Source: Paraconiothyrium sp. Pb-2020
Lineage: Eukaryota > Ascomycota > Dothideomycetes > Pleosporales > Didymosphaeriaceae
Direction: 5' to 3'
NCBI GenBank assembly: GCA_022419385.1
Contig: JAJUBI010000008.1
Coordinates: 1,240,001-1,304,000, forward strand
Length of the DNA: 64,000 bases
Shown: one piece after another, positions 1 through 12,832 of the stretch
How positions within the stretch are numbered: position 1 is the first letter of the stretch
How the letters are laid out: each line of letters starts with the position of its first letter
Position numbers and translations under genes: made by a program
Notes under the pieces: model-generated
Database searches by the model: none
The model's input: only the letters and a program-made list of their open reading frames with translations
What the model was told of the DNA's origin: nothing

Positions 1-1013
1 TGGTGACGACGATTGTGCATGTGCAGAATCGTCCTCTGCAATCTGTCCTAGGGCGACAGACTCAGGTACCAAACGAAGGGATGTAGGGTGGCCTGAGGGA
101 TTGGAAGTGACGGCACGCGGTTGACCCGGCTTTGGCAAGCCTCGTACTGCAGCCGCAGCGGTGAGAAGGGTCGACAGACTGGCTCTTAGAGCCTCGTCAT
201 GATCCGCTTGCGCGTTCGGAGAAACAGCGTTGAATGGTGTGTGTTGAGGGTATGAGTGTCGCTGAGACGATGGCCGAGCAGCAGGTCTTCGGGGCGTGTA
301 AACAGTTCCAGATTGGGAGCGTATCGCAGGCTGCTCGGATGGGTGGGAGAAAGCATTAGGCCGTGGCTCGAATAGCCGCCTCGAGGATCGTGGGTAATTA
401 ACCGCAGTTGCGTTCTCATCATCGCTTTCATCCTCATCGTCTCCCTCGCGTTCCGACAAAGGCTCAGAAGAAGCAGCCGGCGTGGGACCCCGGGAGGACC
501 TCCTCAGCTCGTTCTGAAGCGGTGAAGGGCCGATGCCCTCGTTGGAAGAAGTCATGACCCTGTCCGACTCGCTTTCGCTCTCGTCGTACTCTTCCTGACT
601 GCTGTTATCTCCGCCCGCGCTTGCCACCCGATATCCGGTGCCGATCTGGAAGGGACCGACTGTGCGTGCACGTCTCCGCCGTCGGTGTAGATTCGAATCA
701 TGCTGAACCCTGAGGCCGGTAGTGATGATGTCGTCGGTAGCCGAAGATAGCGAAGATGAGGAAGGTCGTGAGGTTACATCGACCCATGAGTCTGCGAAGT
801 GTGAGCTGTTAGAGCTGAAAACGATGGGAATAGTTTGACGAGGGGTGTCCCCCTTATGGAAAGCGATCTTGACCATACAGGAGAATGCTTACCCTCGGAA
901 TGATGCCTTTGGGGCAGTCGTCCAGCTGATGATACCATAGTAGGCGTGTCTTGTACGAGTTCGCCGCCTTGCCTCGACGACTGTGCCTGAAGTGTACTGT
1001 GGTGTTGCTGCAT
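1..1013 (-). CDS. Unknown Ser-rich, acidic protein (3' end beyond the left edge)
   Basis: Exons read on the minus strand are 1013..893 and 791..<1, joined by an intron at 892..792 (GTAAGC donor, CTAAC branch site, TTCGCAG acceptor). The splice restores one open frame for about 300 residues up to the window edge, so the C-terminus is missing. The start is placed at the ATG at 1013 (Met-Gln-Gln-His-His); a further in-frame ATG lies at 1088. The product is low complexity: SRPSSSSLSS, an HRRRRRAR basic patch, then EEYDESESESD and EGDDEDESDD acidic patches. A more regular stretch near the edge (DEALRASLSTLLTAAAAVRGLPK) looks like a conserved helix. I do not recognise the family; it may be a regulatory or organelle-associated protein. 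The open frame and clean intron make a real gene likely. Confidence 0.6.
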
Positions 1014-2350
1014 ACTCTCGACAACAAGCAATAAAGGAACGCGACAGCGAAATCGGACTGCCGTATACGTTCGCAAGCCCAAGCTCACGCGTCCGTAGAC
1101 TGACCGGCGGGTTGGCGGTGGAGTATGCGTCCAAGTGGAGCTGTCCCGACTTCGGTTCTTTGTCTGGCGCTGTCTTTCAAGGAAGCACCTCTTGGCTTTG
1201 GAACTGACAGTGAACAGTGGCCTCTGTCGTCGTCGAGCGCTCGATGCGCCTGGCGCGCTGGCGTGGAGATTGCAGGCGCCCGCTCGTTCGCTGACGCTAC
1301 GGGTGGTCTCGATGCGCCGCGCAGAGGCCGACGTTTGGCACCACTACAATGACGTTCTCGGCAACCTCTCGCTCCGATGGGGCGCGTTTTGCGGGGCAGC
1401 AAACAGACACAACGAGATCGGAACGGCGACGCGGAGGGATGGCGGGGGAAAGAAGAGGGAGAGGGCAGTTGTATCTTGCAGCGTCAGGGCTTCGTGCCAG
1501 GCCTCAAGGGCATCTGAGGTGCAGGTCACGGTGCATTCGTAGTCGGACACATGGCGGTGGTAATGGCGGTGGCAGGCGGTGAACTGACGAATCATGCGCC
1601 GCCGCCCACCTTCCTAAACTGGGGCTTAGACAATCACCACCACCTATCTTGCTCATCTGCCTAAGCACCTGAGACAGTGAGTATCGACTCAGAATGTATT
1701 TGAGCGCACTGGCACAGCCGCTTGCGTATGATGACTCGACACTAGGACGTGGCATCCCTCGATGTCGCTATGTCCTGATTTCCGTGCATGTTGCAATCCG
1801 GACATTTTAGAGACCCGCAATGTACCCTTGCCTCAAGTATTACCCGTACACTCGGCGGTGTACACTGTGTTGCGCTAGCCTTACGCGGTAGACGGGCGAT
1901 GATCTTCTTACGAGGCAGGGTCCAGACAGTTGTTCAACGTGCATACTGATACCACTAGCACACCACCTCTGTCGACACATGAAACTTGGAGTTGCGCACA
2001 TTCACGCGCGAATTCCGATATGGGGACTTAATATTCTTTCTTTATTGACAGACTACATTCATAGTGCACTATCGAGTTCCGACCCCTCTCATACTCCTAA
2101 ACGCACCGTTGACCCCGGTGCCAAAGCATCCTTGAAACAGTCAAGACCACATCGATGAAATGTACCTGCCGTAATGAGCATTACCCCAGCATCATGATAT
2201 GGTACAGAAAAATGTAGAAAGCGCAGCACCCAACACCGCGAAAATGCGAAAAATGAATCGCAAAACGTTGTGAAGCGAAGTGGTCGAGAAACTCGACTGG
2301 AGCGATCATCTCGTAAAGGTAGTCGTATCAGATGCACAACCTGCAATCTA
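1014..2350. other. Intergenic region
   Basis: Nothing coding is supported here. Open frames on both strands between 1085 and 1755 overlap each other, lack splice signals and have no recognisable motif. The right part (about 2040-2350) is probably the 3' UTR of the minus-strand glycosyltransferase gene. Confidence 0.5.
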
Positions 2351-3814
2351 TCAATTCGTCTTCTTCTGTTGTTCTTCTTTCTTCTTTTTCGCGTCGCGGC
2401 GAGCCTTGAAGAAATCGCTGATCCCGTCCTTGAACTTCTCCCAGGGGTTTCTGTTGAGGCGGTTGCTGAGCTGGCGGTACCTGTACATCTCGCCCCAGCA
2501 GTCGCGGCCCCATTCACAACCCGCCATGTTGACGAGGAAATCCCTCTCCTTCTCCTTATAATGGATATGCGGGTCATCGCCCTTCTCTCCGCAGGCGCCT
2601 GGTGGGAAGGCGTTGATCTTGCGCTGGTGGATGAACGCCAGGTGTGGGCGTATCCAGGGCTGGTTCTTGTACATGTACTCCAAAGCATCCTGCTCTTTGT
2701 GCTCCCACTCCATATGCTTCTGCTCGTAGCCGACCGGGTCCCACCAGATATCCATCAGCCTGTCGGTCCAGACGCTCCGCCGTACAAAGAAGGAGCCCAG
2801 GTTGAAACCACCACAATCCTGTGGGACAATCATGTTGATCGAGTCGGCTTTGCCATCACCTACAGGTGACCTAGTCTCCGGATCGAGGTACTCGTCTGTT
2901 AGCGGGTGGGAGATGTTGAGCGGGTTGTAATGGTTGATATCGCGATACGTGACATCCTTCAGCTGCTTGAAGATGTGGTTCTGGAGAGAGTAGTTCGGCT
3001 CCATGATGAACGTGTTCGTGTCCAGCCACCAGAACCTAGTCAGAGTTAGCGACACGGACTATCTGCCCCGAGTACAACGTACCATTCGGCGCGGGGATAT
3101 TTGCGCATAGCATTTCGGATCGTGTCAACCTTCTCCCAGCTTTCTCTCCACTCGTGGGCATATCGCTTCTTCGTGCTCATGTCTACAATTTCCAAGTCAT
3201 ATCCCCACTTCTGAGTGTACTTCTTCTTGTTCTTCACACTGTCTCTTTCGATCGCCCATTCTCTTGGGCCCTTCCACTCCATGACACCACCGCCCTGATT
3301 CGCTGCGAGAATGACGACGAACTTGCTGCCTCCGCCGAACCACGAGCGCCGGTATACGCGATGCAGAGCTGCTATAATTAGTACAGGTGTGGATCTTGAG
3401 CGGGAGGAACATACGTGTTGCGTAGAAGAGAATGTAAAGCAGTAGGATAGTCAGAACCGTCCCAAGAGGTTTCCGCAGGCGCCACAGATTCCAACCGATT
3501 CGGTTCAGCATCTGCAGGATCTTGTTGTTGCCCTGATATCCCCGCCCTCTGCCCAGCTTTTCCTTGTCTCCATAGCTGAAAGGCAGGCTCGTGGAAAGCC
3601 GCCGGAAATGCTTTCCAAAGAAGCCCTGGTTGCGGGGTGCAAATGCAGTATATCCTTTGACATTGGCGCTGCGGGCCTGAGCCGATGCCCAAGTGACGTT
3701 ATTGGAGCTGGAGCTGCCGTTCACCAATGGGCTGCTCCGCCCTCCGCTGTCGTAGGGCGTATTCAGGCCTGGACTTGACCAGCCTCCCGGGCGCGGCGAC
3801 GGGGATCTTGACAT
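2351..3814 (-). CDS. GT34 alpha-mannosyl/galactosyltransferase (Mnn10/Gma12 family)
   Basis: Exons 3814..3415, 3371..3083 and 3035..2351 give 457 residues. The introns are 43 nt (GTATGT...TATAG) and 47 nt (GTACGT...ACTAG). It is a type II Golgi protein: a Ser/Pro/Gly-rich cytosolic tail, one TM helix at about residues 117-133 (GTVLTILLLYILFYA), then the luminal GT34 domain. Family marks are FVVILAANQGGG, the KYPRAEW block, the nucleotide-sugar/metal region WFWWLDTNTFIMEP, the PQDCGGFN(L)GSF acceptor-side block and QEDALEYMY-like KEQDALEYMY. Members build the alpha-1,6-mannan backbone or add alpha-1,2-galactose to N- and O-glycans using GDP-Man or UDP-Gal. The motif at the DxD site reads D-T-N, as is common in the Mnn10 branch as far as I recall. 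The C-terminus is Lys-rich. Substrate cannot be settled from sequence. Confidence 0.9.
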
Positions 3815-5743
3815 CTCGACAGCTGGGGTGCCGGGGATGGGAGGCAGGACGCCCTCAAAGGAGCCGCCCGTGGTGTTGCCGACTCTGTTGCGCGACTCGG
3901 AGCGGTCGTTCAGATGAAGGTTCGGCGGATGCTTCGCAGCAGATGAGCGCCTGCGACGTTGGCCAGACGAGGCGGACGAGGAGCCTGTGGAAGCCAGGGC
4001 GAATGACTTTCAGCGGTGTCGAGGGGCGGAGGAATGAGAAGAGGCGCCACTGCGCGTGGCTTGAGATTATCCCAAGACTTTCCGTAGCCCTGGACCGCCC
4101 GTTGACTGCGCAAGGAAATTGCTGTCGACTGCGATGGGGCCGCTGCAGAACGCAAGGTGTCCGGACGGAGGCTGCAGGTAGGCTAGCTTTCGGCGATGTA
4201 GAGCTGCCAGAGGTAGAGGTGTCCTGTGTGAGCGCGTGGCTGGTTGCACTGCGGAAGGGAGATCCTCGCGATGGTGCAACCCGTCTTGTCTGTCGCAATT
4301 GATTAGGTACAACTCCACCTGCGAGATCGCACTGCAAAAAGGAGGGCCTCGACGAAATTAACAGACCCAGCGCTCTTCCCTGCGACGGGGCGCTGAGGCC
4401 ACTTGAAGGTCTCTTGGCGGCCTACGAGAGCTACCACGCCGCCTATCTCTCCTTTATCCTCGCACACCAACATTGCGAATCTCGCTTGGCGCGCCATGCC
4501 CCATTTTCACTTTACCGTACATCGCTGCAGCCATCGGCATGGAGTCACTTTGCTCAGCATCCGTCATCTCGATGCGTGTTCAAGGGAGTCGTAGTGGTTG
4601 CTCTGGCACACCACTATCGCCTATCCATGCCTCCTCCGTCTGTACGCTGTTGCACGAGGGACCTGCACGCGACACTCTGCTCCTCAGCCAGCCTTCCGCA
4701 GAACGGCCGCAGAGAAGGCCTTCGGCACCCTCTCGTCCGCTCCGGTTCTGCGTGCACCGCAGACGGGATTCTCGTGTACATCGTGTGTCGGGCCGGTTCG
4801 GTGGACTGAATCCGTAGTACTAAGCGGAAGTCCCCGCCACCCGCGATCTCATAGACAAGATTGTATATCGCGAATCACCCAATACATCGCAGACACTAGC
4901 CTCCCGGCACGCTCAATAAACAGCCTTAAAGGCTCTGCACCATGGTTTGCGGGCAGACATGTATTCCACTGTGAACGAGAACGTGGATGCCAAGCTTCAT
5001 GTTCTATTTACGCGCCAGAGCAGCGCTTAACAGGGCCGCTCTCGCTTCTGACTGGCTGCACAACCTCTACCCATGATTTGCCCGACGACCACGACGAGGC
5101 CGCTCTCTGGAGCGTCTCAGATGTGGCTTTGCGTTGTACATCTCAAGCCTAACGAATCCCCGGCGCCTATGAGCCTCCATTCTGTTCGATGGCGCCCGCC
5201 ATGAGGCCAGGCCCACTCTGCCGGGCAACCTCTGCCTCCAATCACCTCACTTGAGGCCCTGCTCCCTCTCTGCTTTGCTGGGGTAGCCTCACGCAATCCA
5301 TCATGTCCTGGGCGCTTGTCGAATCACAAGTCGAGACACTCAATTGTACATGAAGCTAGGGCAAGACGGCGTGGCGGGTAGGCAGCATGGGTTTACAACA
5401 GCTACCCGTTGTCGTGGAGTTCGTGCCACGGCGCCAGGAACGCATCTTTTCTTCTCTTCACTCCGTCTCTTCTACCATCTGTTCTTGCTACTTCCCCGGG
5501 ATCGTTACCCCGCCACTCTTTCTAATCCCGTTATTGTTCCGTTTCTTTCACTTTACGCCGCCCCAACAATAGAACACAATAGCATAATCGCTAAACGGCC
5601 TTTGTTTCACATTCCCAAGACAATGCATTGTCTCTATACCATTTCTTGAACCGCTAAAATCGCCATATCGCGAAGCTCTACATCACTCTGTTTGTATCTT
5701 ACGTTGCTACACGCAAACCCACGACTCGCCGAAATCGAACGAT
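3815..5743. other. Divergent intergenic region with CT-rich promoter tract
   Basis: This 1.9 kb separates the divergently transcribed GT34 gene and the gene starting at 5744. Open frames here overlap on several frames and none looks coding. A pyrimidine-rich run at about 5447-5530 (TTTTCTTCTCTTCACTCC-like), about 200-300 nt before the 5744 start, resembles a filamentous-fungal core promoter/leader. Confidence 0.5.
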
Positions 5744-8700
5744 ATGAGCACGCAACAAAAGTATGGGCAGCAATCCCATGAAATGGCATTACAGACTACG
5801 ACTACGGGGCTAGCTTATCCTGCACCGTCTGCAGGCTCAAACGGTCAGGATCAGGATGGTCATATACTGGTACACTTTAACGGGCACTTCAACGGCCAAC
5901 TTAACGGCGCTTTCATGATCCCGAGTAACATGCAGCAACAAGCACCCACCGAGAGCGATGCACAGATAGCTGCACGGAGAGCCATGGCGAAACGCAGCTC
6001 TCGGTCATTCGCCGCGAGAATTACACGGAACAGGTCACGGAAGATGGAGGTCATTCGAGCAGTAAAACCAGGGATAACAGTCGACACTAGCTTCGCACGA
6101 CATCGGGGCAACGTGCCGCATCAAGTATATCCTCAGGATAGCGAGAGGAGGAGGGGAGGATCGATCAGGAAAGAGGGCTGGTTTGGGCTGGGTAGATCGG
6201 ACACGAGGAATAAGGGCCTCGGGATTGTGAAGGGCATGACACCACAACCTGGACGTGCTTCGGAGGATCGAGAAGAGTCACACAAGGACCCAAAAACGGC
6301 AGACTCTCTGACGGCGGGTAGTAAGACCTGGCAAGAAATATCGCCATGGGACCGACCCATTCCCATCGGCATCACAGTACCTTCGGACAGTGTCACCGAC
6401 TTCAGCCCGTACCAGGGCTCACGAGCACGATCGGACAGCGATGCCACTCTAGCGACCCCAAGTATTATTGTCACTCCTGCTGCAGCTATGAAATCCGTGT
6501 GGTCACCTGACACCGCATCGGATTACACAGCGTCCAGTGCATACTCGCGAGCAACGCACATGCCGCCATGGGCTTCAGATGTACCGCCTGTTCCAACATT
6601 GCCTGCCGATGTACAAAATCTACCTGCCCAAAAAGCAGGCTCTGAAGCGCAGCGGGACTGGACTTCCAGCTACCCCAACAGGCCAAGAACCGACACGCTA
6701 GGATCCAGTGACACAGCTTTCGAAGAAGAGCAAGACGATATCCGCAAGGATCGTATCATGTCTACAGGAACGGTCTTCGAAGAGGATGATACGCCACTGA
6801 GAGAGAAGAAGTTGCACACTCTGTCTGTTGATACCACGGGCATGGTGCCAACGCCACGCAGATCTCAAGGCTGGTGGAATGTCATAACGACACCTTTTGT
6901 GATGTCGCGGACGAACTCTGTCTGGACCCAGGGTGGCCGCAATAGTGAGAAGACACCCGATATACCCATGGTGCCGGCGGAGTATGGGATGTACCGGAAC
7001 TCGACTTCCCCGTCTACGTACATTTGGTCCGCAACCGAGAGGAGCCCATCGACACTCGGCGATTCGCCCATGTACCCTCCTCAAGCGAAGTTCCTAGCCC
7101 CAAACACGGCGGAAGCAAGCGACCGTGGGCAAACCAACCGCATCAACGTGGCCATGGTAAACAATATTGAGTCGAAGAGCCCGCCAACCCCTCGCACGGT
7201 AGATGCGCCGAACCCAACTATCTCTGCTCCCAAAGCCATGTCCGTAACATCAGAGACGGCGTTACCTCTCGCTGAGCCGACTCCGAGGTTGTTGGCTGAA
7301 TCTGCATCGCCTCCTCTTGCGGCGAAGTCTGCAACGCCGGCCAATTGGCAATACTGCAAACGGAGGCAGCGGTAGTTGGTCTGCCACCTCATCCCCAACC
7401 GCCACAGCCTATCAACGTTAACATCGCATTCCATGATGGGAGGGTGCTGGCAACTAGTCATTCTCATCCTACCAGCACATCAGCGCAGACCGAACCAGGA
7501 CAGGTCATTTCTGCGCCGATGCCCGCGTACAATAACAGCACCATGTCGAGAAGCAATACACCACCACAGGCCGCGCCAGTCTTCTTCCCACCCCCGCCCA
7601 ACGCTACCTCGAAGGACAAGCAGTTCAGCTTCAGCAATTTCAGCAGAGCAAGCAGCCCGGCATCGTCAGTACATGAAGCTAAATTGCAGAAGTCAAAACA
7701 GCATCGCAAGATGAATAAGCTCATGTCGAAGTTGGCGCTGTGCGGCCGGAAAAAGGGCGAGAAGAGAGACGAAAAGAAGAAGAAACGATCTCGCTGGTGT
7801 CTGGGTTGTTGCTGCTGCCTCATAATCTTGATCCTGCTTGCCATCCTCATCCCTCTGATCGTGGTGTTCACCAGGAAACACAACAACAACTCTACAACTC
7901 CCATAGCGGGAACCCCCGACACAGGCTCAGATACTCCAACGCAATGGCTCAACAACACTGGCTACCCTCCAATGAAGACCGGACTCCTGACGATCGCGCA
8001 ACCAGAGGCCGTGGAAGAGGAGAGTGGCTGCGTTGCACCGACCACACTATGGAGCTGTGCCCTTCCTAAGGAGCAGCAGAAGGACATTGAGCCCAACAAA
8101 CCAGACCAGCCAAATTTCAAAGTCGAGATTACATTTCAAAATGGCACCGCAGCGGACCTCGCAAAGCCCACTCGCCGAGCGGCAAACCCCGTCTCAGCAG
8201 GCTCTTTCATGCGCTCTCTCCTCCGCCGAGCCACGCCCTCCCCGTCCCCCGCCCCACCCAGCACGGATGACATGAAGTTCCTTGGTCAGACCAGTGACGG
8301 CACATCCACCCCATTTGAGGGCGAAAGCACCCCCTTCTTCATGACATTCCAAGACCCCACCGCCTCCTCAACCTCCTCTCTCGCATCTCGTCTAGCCAAA
8401 CGCGCTGACGATCCCACAAACATCACCCTCGTCATCCCGCCGCCATCCCTCAATCCCGACGGCACCGCCGCCGCAGCAACCCTCCTTCCCTTTCCCTCCG
8501 CTCAACCGCTCCGCCTCTTCAACCGCGGCAAGTCGGACGAACACTACGGGTTCTACACGTACTTCGACCGGTCGATCTTCTTGAAGTCCATCGACTCGTC
8601 GACTGGCCGCGGAGGAAACCCTGCGGACACGAACGGCGGGTCTACGAGGGATGCGGCAACGCTAAGGTGCACGTTTACGCAGACGAGGTTTTTGGTGCAG

Positions 8701-9027
8701 ATTTGGACGAAATCCAACCAAGCCCTCCTTAATCCGCCACAGAATTCGACCGAAGACGCGTTCAAGCGCCCTGGAACGTTTCCTTACCCTGTCACCTTTA
8801 CGCTGGACAGGCACGGTGGCGATGTGGCGAAGAAGAACCTGTTCTGCTATAAGATGGAGAGTGATGGCACGATCGTGAACAAGGACTCGAATAAGTTCTT
8901 TCAGTTTGAGGATCGTGGGTTTGGGGGCAATCTCGTGAATGGGACGCAGGGGCGGCCGAATGCGAAAGGGCCTATTGATGGTGGGACTGGAGGGTGCAGG
9001 TGCAAGTGGCAGAATTGGGTGGATTAA
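5744..9027 (+). CDS. Large type II single-pass membrane protein, unknown function
   Basis: Two long open frames (5744..7375 and 7300..9027) belong to one protein but sit in different frames. The simplest spliced model is 5744..7371 plus 7476..9027, removing a 104-nt GTAGTT...CTACCAG intron and giving 1059 residues; a one-base frameshift between 7300 and 7375 is the alternative. The N-terminal ~640 residues are disordered and Ser/Thr/Pro-rich with a basic patch (KRSSRSFAARITRNRSRK). A polybasic stretch (EKRDEKKKKRSR) precedes a TM helix, GCCCCLIILILLAILIPLIVVF, at about residues 650-674. The outer ~380-residue domain carries several N-glycosylation sites, paired cysteines and the block HYGFYTYFDRSIFL, which recurs in uncharacterised fungal surface proteins. 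Orientation follows from the basic cytosolic flank. The function is unknown. Confidence 0.75.
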
Positions 9028-10465
9028 GGGGTGCATCTATCGATGTTGCATTTTATGGAGTTGGACATGGGACGGATTCAGGCACTATTCCTATACCACT
9101 GGATGGTTTCACTGTACATGACCTAGACAGCGCATAGGAGCGCTACTTGGGTACTTAATATGATCGATCGGCCTACGAACCAAATGTTTGTCTCAGTTCT
9201 CCTGTCAGAGCCGTAAAGACCAACGTCGGACAGCGACACAAGAAGAGACTTTGATGGAAAAATATAATTATAGCATCGATGGGGGATGTGTCCCGTCGCC
9301 ATCGCAGTTGCTCTCATGCACGAGTCAGCAAGCGTGAGGATTCCGCACCTAGCGCCTCCCGCCCCGGACCCTTGCTTTCTCCAGTCGCTCTTGCACGTTC
9401 TGGACTCTGGCAATCTGATTGGCTTCTCGCAACCTCACCTCTCGCCCACGCGGCTTCCCCATCGAGTAGGACAGCAGACATGGCCTCACTCGAGACGAAG
9501 TCGCAAGAGAAGCTCTGACAAGCCGTCGGCTAGGAGCTTGTGCAAGCCTCCCCGGAGATCGTTTCGCCTTGGCCTTCGTCAGTGCTCGCCAGTACAGATG
9601 TCGCGCGTACGCCTCGCACTCGAAAACTCGTTTTTTCCCGAGTAAGAATTGGTTTAGAGGTCAGATCTGTGGAGGTGCGCGCCGAGTAGCAGGCCCTGCA
9701 CGACTTGAACGCCTCCCGCATGTCCCCACACAAGAAATATGCACGTAGCGTGCGGTCGCGTGCGCTCTTGCCCAAAGCGGAGGGGCCGAGAAGTAGCCTT
9801 CTCCACTCATACGACCGCCGCCTCTGCCGACAACCCACAGGACCAGAGCCACCATGCCATGCCGGGTAGAAGATTTTTCTGAAGCGCCGGATCTACCTGC
9901 GCGCTGGCCTGACAATGTATTTATTACCATCGCCTTGCGGCCGGCGGTGCCCGTGGCACGCAGACTTCGGCCTGCTTTCCTTTGCGCCTCCCACCACAGG
10001 CCCGCCAACAGACCCGACGGCGCTTCATCGTGGGCTCCTCGTCGCCCGTGATTGCTGTGAAACGTAAGCCACGCCCGCTTACACACACCATCTCTTGCAG
10101 CCGTCGACCATCTCGATATCCCCCGCGCACGTTGAGACGCCCCCTACGCACCAACCAGCACCCTCGGATCCAGCGGCGCATTCCTGCGACCCCCGGGCGC
10201 TTTTTCAACGCGCCTATCAGCCACTCACGCTTGCACATTTACAACGTGCTACAACTGTCTGGCGACCAAGAGTGAACGTTCGCATCTGGTTCCCTGCCCG
10301 AGACCTGGTCCGAATCCCGCTTCAACGTCATAGCCACCGCGCTAAACGTCCGTGTGGGTTCAGCCCTGCGAAAAGAAGCTTGCGACTTAAAGGCTTGAGT
10401 TGCAACTCTGCCTGCACAACACCACGACACAGGACCTTCTGGTGAATCAGTTCTGAACACCAGCC
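9028..10465. other. Intergenic region and transporter promoter
   Basis: No supported gene. Several overlapping short frames on both strands between 9286 and 10445 have no common reading frame or splice signals. The stretch probably holds the 3' UTR of the upstream gene and a long promoter for the permease starting at 10466. Confidence 0.45.
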
Positions 10466-12832
10466 ATGGAGATCGGTGCTCTTCCCGTGCCTCATGGCGC
10501 TCCTGCCAACAGGAACGACTATGCGGACATGGAAGTCAGGCGTGGTGAGTAAAGAACAACCCATGTGTGATTGCACTCCCATCTTTCCCCTTGGACCCGC
10601 AATGCTTCCGACACATCATTATCATCACAATGAGTGGCGGTCCCCTGCTCTCCGACGTTCGCTCAAGGGCGGATTCTCCATTCTATCGAAAGCATCAATT
10701 ATCGCGATCACGGCTATCGTCTAGCGAAACATTTGAGCTCGGCCGGGTCAACAAAAACGGAATCACCGCCAAAAATCCATATACCGGCGTTCAATTAAAC
10801 ACAAAACGAGAACCATCGCTAACTGAATTATCAGACATGACAACTGAAGAGAAAGATGTGTTCCACGCCATCCTTCATCCCGACGACATGTACGACGGAA
10901 ATGGTACTTACTGGGCTGACATGCCTATTGGGCAGCGCCTCAAGTTCATCGGCAACGTCGACAACCAGGAAACCAAGAAAGAAATTTCCTCCATCTGGAC
11001 CATGTTTAAGGGTGATCCTCTGAAGCCCGTGGGCTACTACCTGAAAAACATGGTCCTTCCCGGTGCCGGTCTCGGATTGGAGGGTTATGTCCTTTTCTCC
11101 ATCGGTAACGTCAGGCCGTTGCTTCAAGCTACGTTTCCGACTTGCTGGAGTACAAACGAGGTCTGCGACAAGCGCTGGACGGAAGCCGTCGACTACTTAG
11201 AAATCATTGGTATCATTGTTGGTAAGTTCTCTCATGTCTGATTGGAAAGCACCGAACTGACACCTGCAAGGTCAAATTCTCGTTGGTTATCTGGGTGATT
11301 ACCTCGGTCGCCGGTGGGGTCTTATCCAGGATGCCACAATCATGTTCATCGGATTGCTCATGCTTACTGCGTCGTGGGGTGTCTCGCTGGAAGGCTGGGT
11401 CATCTGTTATGCTTGGTCCCTATTCTTCTACGGCATCGGTGTTGGTGGGGAGTACCCCATGACTGCCACTTCTGGTATGGAGAACGCTGTCGGTTCCGGC
11501 AAGGTGTCCACCAGAGACGATCGACTCCACCGTGGCCGCAAAGTCACTAGCGCTTTCCTGATGCAGGGCTGGGGTCAATTCTTCAACCAGGTTATCCTCA
11601 TCCTCTTGCTCCTCATCTTCCACCACGGCAGCGGTAACCCGCCTTACTCCAAGGTCGCCGCCCAATGGACGTACCGTGTCTCGTTCGCTATTCCGGCGGT
11701 CGGTACCCTATGGCTCGTCTACTACCGTTACTACAAGATGCGCTCGGCAAGCAAGCAACTCATGATCAGCAAGAAGAAGGGCAATGTTACTGGCTACGAT
11801 ACCAAGTCGCTCAAGATGACCCTGACGTACTTCGGCCCTCGCCTGATAGCCACGGCCGGTGCCTGGTTCGCCAACGATGTCTTCTTCTACGGCAACAAGC
11901 TATTCCAGAACGAGTTCATCAAGGTCATCACGCCCCATAACAGCTCCGTCATGACCGGCTGGCTCTACAACCTCATCAATGTCGGTGTTTCGCTCTGCGG
12001 ATATTACCTCGCCTCTTTCCTTATCGACAACAAGCTGTACGGCCGCAAATGGATGATGATCGTGGGTTTCATGGCAGATTTCATCCTATTCGTCGTGCCG
12101 GCTTTCAACTTCAAGTTCTTCACTACCCCTCAGCATGTTCACGCCTTCCAGGCCATGTACTTTCTTTCTTCTTTCTTCAACCAGTTCGGTCCCAACAGCG
12201 TCACTTTCCTCGTCGCTGCTGAGGTCTTCCCGACGCCCATCCGTGCCACTGCCCACGGCTTCTCCGCCGCAGTAGGCAAGTCGGGTGCCCTTCTCGCTTC
12301 TGTTCTCTACAATTACATCGACACACAAACCAAGTTCTACGTCGTCCCCTGGTTTGGTCTTGCCGGAGCCCTCGTCACATGGCTCTTCCTGCCTGACACC
12401 ACCGGTCTCGATCTGAAGGAGCAAGAACGCCGTTGGTCCTACATTCGCGCAGGCAAGGAGCAAGATTACCACGGCATCGCCATCCACTGGAAGCATCTTT
12501 CTGTCTGGGAGCGCATGCGCGGCGTGCACAAGAGCTACGACGCGCGTCTCGACTACGAGGCGAGAATCAACGAGATGCGCGCCGAGTGGATCGAGCACCA
12601 GGAGAACAAGTTTGCGGATGATCTCAAGGGCCATGATGACTTCGACGATAATGACGGCGAGTTCGAAAAGGGCGTGCACGACTATTTCTCACGGACTGCT
12701 CCGGACAGTTTGAGGGGGAAGAGGGGCGCGCAGAATAACAATGGTGTGTTGGGTGAGAAGATTGACAGGGAGAGTGAGAGCGGTGGTAGTACCATTGCCG
12801 ATCCGGATCACATCACTGAGAAGAGGTCCTAG
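10466..12832 (+). CDS. MFS glycerophosphodiester/phosphate permease (Git1-like)
   Basis: Exons 10466..10544, 10835..11221 and 11271..12832 give 675 residues. Introns are 290 nt (GTGAGT...GCTAAC...TTATCAG) and 49 nt (GTAAGT...CTGCAAG). It is a 12-TM major facilitator of the phosphate:H+ symporter/Git1 group, expected to import glycerophosphoinositol, glycerophosphocholine or phosphate across the plasma membrane. Family marks are the motif-A loop GYLGDYLGRRWG (about residues 160-171), GIGVGGEYPMTA in TM4, the cytosolic loop STRDDRLHRGRK, and AEVFPTPIRATAHG before TM10. The N-terminus is short and hydrophilic; the C-terminal tail is acidic (FDDNDGEFEKG). An open frame runs through the 3' part of intron 1 into exon 2, so an ATG at 10630 could give an alternative N-terminus. 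The substrate within the group is inferred. Confidence 0.85.
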
